6,749 nucleotides of DNA from Chitinivibrionales bacterium (GTDB lineage Bacteria > Fibrobacterota > Chitinivibrionia > Chitinivibrionales > WJMI01): NCBI GenBank assembly GCA_014729595.1, contig WJJU01000713.1, positions 1 through 6,749 on the forward strand. Direction: 5' to 3'. The position numbers and the translations under genes were made by a program. The notes under the pieces are model-generated. The model searched no databases. It had not been told where the DNA came from and saw only the letters and a list, made by a program, of their open reading frames with translations. Positions 4,787-6,749 of the stretch are shown piece by piece (the first letter of the stretch is position 1; each line of letters opens with the position of its first letter).

Positions 4787-6238
4787 ATGACGAAGCGCAT
4801 ATCTCGTTTTCTCTCTCTTGTATTGTGTGCATCGACCGTCGGCATAAGCCGGGACATCGTCGATTTGCGGGGAACAATTATCGATCTGGCGGAAAAACCT
4901 GTTTCGGGTGTAGTCGTTACGGTGCCTTCGCTGGGGCTTGCGGACACCGCCGCCGCAGATGGATCCTTCAGGTTAACGTCGGGCGCCATGCATGTATCTT
5001 CTTTCTCTCCCTCTCCCACTCGTCCTTCGGCATCGGAAAACAGCGTTCGTTTCGGGGTAACCGAGCCGAATCAGCATGTATCGTTAAAGTTGTACAATGC
5101 CGCCGGAGCGCGTACGGCTACCCTTGCGGACAAGCACTTTGCACCGGGTGATTATACCGTCGACGTTCTGGGTGCCGTGCGGGCAAACCTGGCATCATCA
5201 CATTATGTTCTTTCGATGCGGCGAGGCAAAGCGAACGATGTATTCACGGTGCTTCGTGCGGGACCGGGGACCTCTTTGCGGAGACGTGTGTCGACGAGCC
5301 GCGAAAAGGCACGCATAAAAACGCTCGGCGCAAGCGATGACGGCTTTCGTGCAACGGAGCTGATTATAAAAAAAGAAGGCCAAACCCTTCATTCGGTCCC
5401 CCTGAATGCCAATGTGGACACTGCGTTATCCATACTTTTGAATTTCATTCCGTCCGTATATATGGATAAGGCGGAAGAACTTCCCGACTACTATCAGCGA
5501 GACGACGCTTATGGAGGTTTTGTAAACGGGGGCAGTGTATACTGTGGGCCGACAGCGGTGTCCAATTCCATCATCTGGCTCGCCGACAACGGCCATGCCC
5601 GCCTTGCCCCAAACTCAGGCGATCGCAAGAAAGATCAACATGACATTATCGCCCTCCTCGCTTCATCATCGTACATGAATCTTGGACCGGCGGGCGTAGG
5701 CCCCGACGGTGTAACACGCGGTCTCAACGATTATGTACACGACAGAGGTGTACCGATTGAGATGCTGCATTATCAAGGCTGGCGTCCCGTCTCCTCCGAA
5801 TTTCGGACCGGCGTAAACATACCCAACCTGGACTGGATAAAAACCGGTACAATCGGTTCAAGCAACGCTTACATCAATATCGGCTGGTACAGTCATGACG
5901 AAGGATCGGACACGTGGACCCGCACCGGCGGACATTGGGTCGCGGTAGTGGGCTATGGGCATGACGGCGGCGGACCGAATCCCAACAGTCTGATTGTCCA
6001 TGATCCGGCAAGTCGCGCCAAATTCAATGAATATTGGGAATTGAGTAGATTGGAGAGCGGGACTATGAGCGGTAACTACCGCGGACTTCCACGAAGTGCG
6101 GAGGGCTTTTATAAGATTCGGGGACGCAATGGTATTGTGGATTGTGCCGTCGTTTTAACCATGCCCGATGATTCCCCGGCCTCCGTCGCTCGAGCGCTGC
6201 GTTTGCGGAACTTGACCGGAATCGATGCGAATTATTAG
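4787..6238 (+). CDS. Secreted C39-like cysteine peptidase with regulatory-like and FlgD/T9SS-like beta segments
   Basis: A 483-residue exported protein. Residues 1-21 (MTKRISRFLSLVLCASTVGI) are a Sec signal peptide; C14 lacks a proper lipobox. Residues about 24-65 resemble a carboxypeptidase regulatory-like beta-sandwich (LRGTIIDLAEKPVSGVVVTV ... ADGSFRLTSG). Residues about 88-157 resemble the FlgD-Ig/T9SS-type C-terminal module (VSLKLYNAAGARTATL ... FAPGDYTVDV ... SSHYVLSMRRG), here internal rather than terminal. After an Arg-rich linker and a second short beta segment, residues about 222-460 are a papain-like C39-like domain. Its nucleophile is C253 (YCGPTAVSNSI), with H383 (GGHWVAVVGYG) and D406 (VHDPAS) completing the triad; Q237 is a candidate oxyanion residue. 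Relatives include lantibiotic-leader peptidases and many secreted peptidase_C39_2-type proteins, but there is no ABC transporter here, so bacteriocin export is unlikely. Substrate unknown: an extracellular or periplasmic protein is the natural guess. It stands alone, with a long upstream gap and a stem-loop after the stop. Confidence 0.85.
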   Translation: MTKRISRFLSLVLCASTVGISRDIVDLRGTIIDLAEKPVSGVVVTVPSLGLADTAAADGSFRLTSGAMHVSSFSPSPTRPSASENSVRFGVTEPNQHVSLKLYNAAGARTATLADKHFAPGDYTVDVLGAVRANLASSHYVLSMRRGKANDVFTVLRAGPGTSLRRRVSTSREKARIKTLGASDDGFRATELIIKKEGQTLHSVPLNANVDTALSILLNFIPSVYMDKAEELPDYYQRDDAYGGFVNGGSVYCGPTAVSNSIIWLADNGHARLAPNSGDRKKDQHDIIALLASSSYMNLGPAGVGPDGVTRGLNDYVHDRGVPIEMLHYQGWRPVSSEFRTGVNIPNLDWIKTGTIGSSNAYINIGWYSHDEGSDTWTRTGGHWVAVVGYGHDGGGPNPNSLIVHDPASRAKFNEYWELSRLESGTMSGNYRGLPRSAEGFYKIRGRNGIVDCAVVLTMPDDSPASVARALRLRNLTGIDANY

Positions 6239-6249
6239 CCGTTTTTGCT

Positions 6250-6275
6250 GAGGGTGGCTAATCATGCCACCCCTC
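6250..6275 (+). terminator. Stem-loop after the C39-like gene, possible terminator
   Basis: GAGGGTGGC (6250-6258) pairs with GCCACCCCTC (6266-6275), with one bulged C and a 7-base loop, starting 11 bases past the stop. The stem is GC-rich, but no T-run follows on either strand, so it may be a weak terminator or an mRNA 3'-end stabiliser. Confidence 0.42.
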
Positions 6276-6276
6276 G

Positions 6277-6319
6277 CTAACAAATTTCTAACATTTCCCA
6301 AACAATACTCTAACGTTTC
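6277..6319. repeat. Helically phased CTAAC / CTAACRTTTC repeats before the last gene
   Basis: CTAAC occurs at 6277, 6288 and 6310, at spacings of 11 and 22 bases, i.e. one and two helical turns. The last two share the longer word CTAACRTTTC. They lie 75 to 118 bases before the ATG at 6395. A regulator site is possible but unproven. Confidence 0.4.
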
Positions 6320-6394
6320 AAAGGTTATTTTCTAATTCTTTTGGACGGGAGTTTCCCGCTGAGATGATTTGCCAACCAACCCGAGGACAGGTCA

Positions 6395-6749
6395 ATGAGA
6401 GTGCACATTGGGGTTACGTCGTTATTTCTTCTGCTTTTTGGGGGGATAGTCACCGCCCAGAATACTGAAACCGATATTGCAAAAGAGATCAAGCGTATTC
6501 GCAAAGAGCTGATGCAAGTACAGGAAGAGCGGACGCGGGTCAAAGAGGAAAAGCAGAAGGATATTGAGGATTTCCGAGAATATCGAAAGCGTACGCAAGA
6601 GCGAATTAGCCGGGTGCGAGCCGAAACCGATTCATTGAACACACTTATTCGCCGGGTAAAGGACGAGAACGATTCGCTTAATGCGCTGGTTGAAGCGACC
6701 AAGGATCGCAAGCGTCACTACGAGATTCTGCAGAATAGTTTTAGTGACG
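6395..6749 (+). CDS. Exported coiled-coil protein, N-terminal part (runs off window)
   Basis: ATG at 6395 follows GAGG (6383-6386) at 8 bases. The frame stays open for 118 codons to the window edge. Residues 1-21 (MRVHIGVTSLFLLLFGGIVT then A, followed by QN) are a clear Sec signal peptide with predicted cleavage after VTA. From about residue 25 onward the sequence is almost pure charged coiled coil, rich in Glu, Lys, Arg and Gln, with internally similar blocks ETDSLNTLIRRVKD and ENDSLNALVEATKD. The shape matches periplasmic coiled-coil proteins that accompany TonB/ExbB-type energy transducers (DUF3450-like), or the N-terminal arm of long MotA/TolQ/ExbB-family proteins. Both are comparisons by architecture, not by recognised motif, and the part that would decide lies outside the window. 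It is separated from the C39-like gene by 156 bases containing a stem-loop and phased repeats, so it is probably the first gene of another unit. Confidence 0.78.
   Translation, partial: MRVHIGVTSLFLLLFGGIVTAQNTETDIAKEIKRIRKELMQVQEERTRVKEEKQKDIEDFREYRKRTQERISRVRAETDSLNTLIRRVKDENDSLNALVEATKDRKRHYEILQNSFSD

Noticed and set aside
4770..4790. Six-codon leader frame (MKGAIR) overlapping the peptidase ATG as ATGA
   Set aside because: It has no ribosome site of its own and contains the Shine-Dalgarno of the main gene; likely chance.
6346..6358. CGGGA/TCCCG mini-hairpin before the last gene
   Set aside because: Five base pairs with a 3-base loop; too small to assign a role.
6325..6711. Minus-strand 128-codon Ser/Arg-rich frame
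   Set aside because: It is antisense to the coiled-coil gene, whose signal peptide and heptads are clear; the Ser/Arg richness is the complement of Glu/Lys/Arg codons.

Overview
This 6.75 kb window is a bacterial chromosomal segment of about 50% GC, with dense coding at the left, a loosely packed accessory stretch in the middle, and two secreted or envelope proteins at the right. No marker gene fixes the taxon. A type IVa pilus retraction ATPase points to a pilus-bearing, Gram-negative-like bacterium. The right-hand secreted protein combines a carboxypeptidase-regulatory-like segment with a FlgD/T9SS-like beta segment, a style common in the Fibrobacterota/FCB assemblage. I suggest an uncultured relative of that group, at low confidence.

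Left (1-2696, plus strand): three genes packed head to tail. First is the 3' end of a TPR protein, whose visible start is a 15-bp minisatellite encoding an acidic pentapeptide repeat. Next is an M24 Xaa-Pro-type aminopeptidase with all five metal ligands. Last is pilT, whose ATG overlaps the peptidase stop by four bases (ATGA). The spacing indicates one transcript.

Middle (2697-about 4450): an accessory-looking stretch. A short decayed reading frame, possibly an integrase remnant, precedes a vsr-type very-short-patch mismatch endonuclease gene that has no cytosine methyltransferase beside it in the window. Facing it on the minus strand is a 154-residue helical protein of unknown function. It has a good Shine-Dalgarno, a sigma70-like promoter, and a tandem 10-bp repeat upstream of that promoter. 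After its TGA stop the same frame stays open for another 76 codons. That extension ends inside a hairpin followed by five T on the minus strand, so gene, extension and terminator look like one transcription unit with an in-frame stop in the middle.

Right (4450-6749, plus strand): a gap with no convincing gene, holding a weak promoter candidate and a small stem-loop. Then comes a 483-residue secreted cysteine peptidase-like protein of C39-like fold with a Cys-His-Asp triad. A stem-loop and helically phased CTAACRTTTC repeats separate it from the 5' end of a signal-peptide coiled-coil protein that runs off the window.

The least explained part is the 3316-4300 minus-strand unit together with the orphan vsr gene. 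No complete multi-gene system can be claimed from this window alone.
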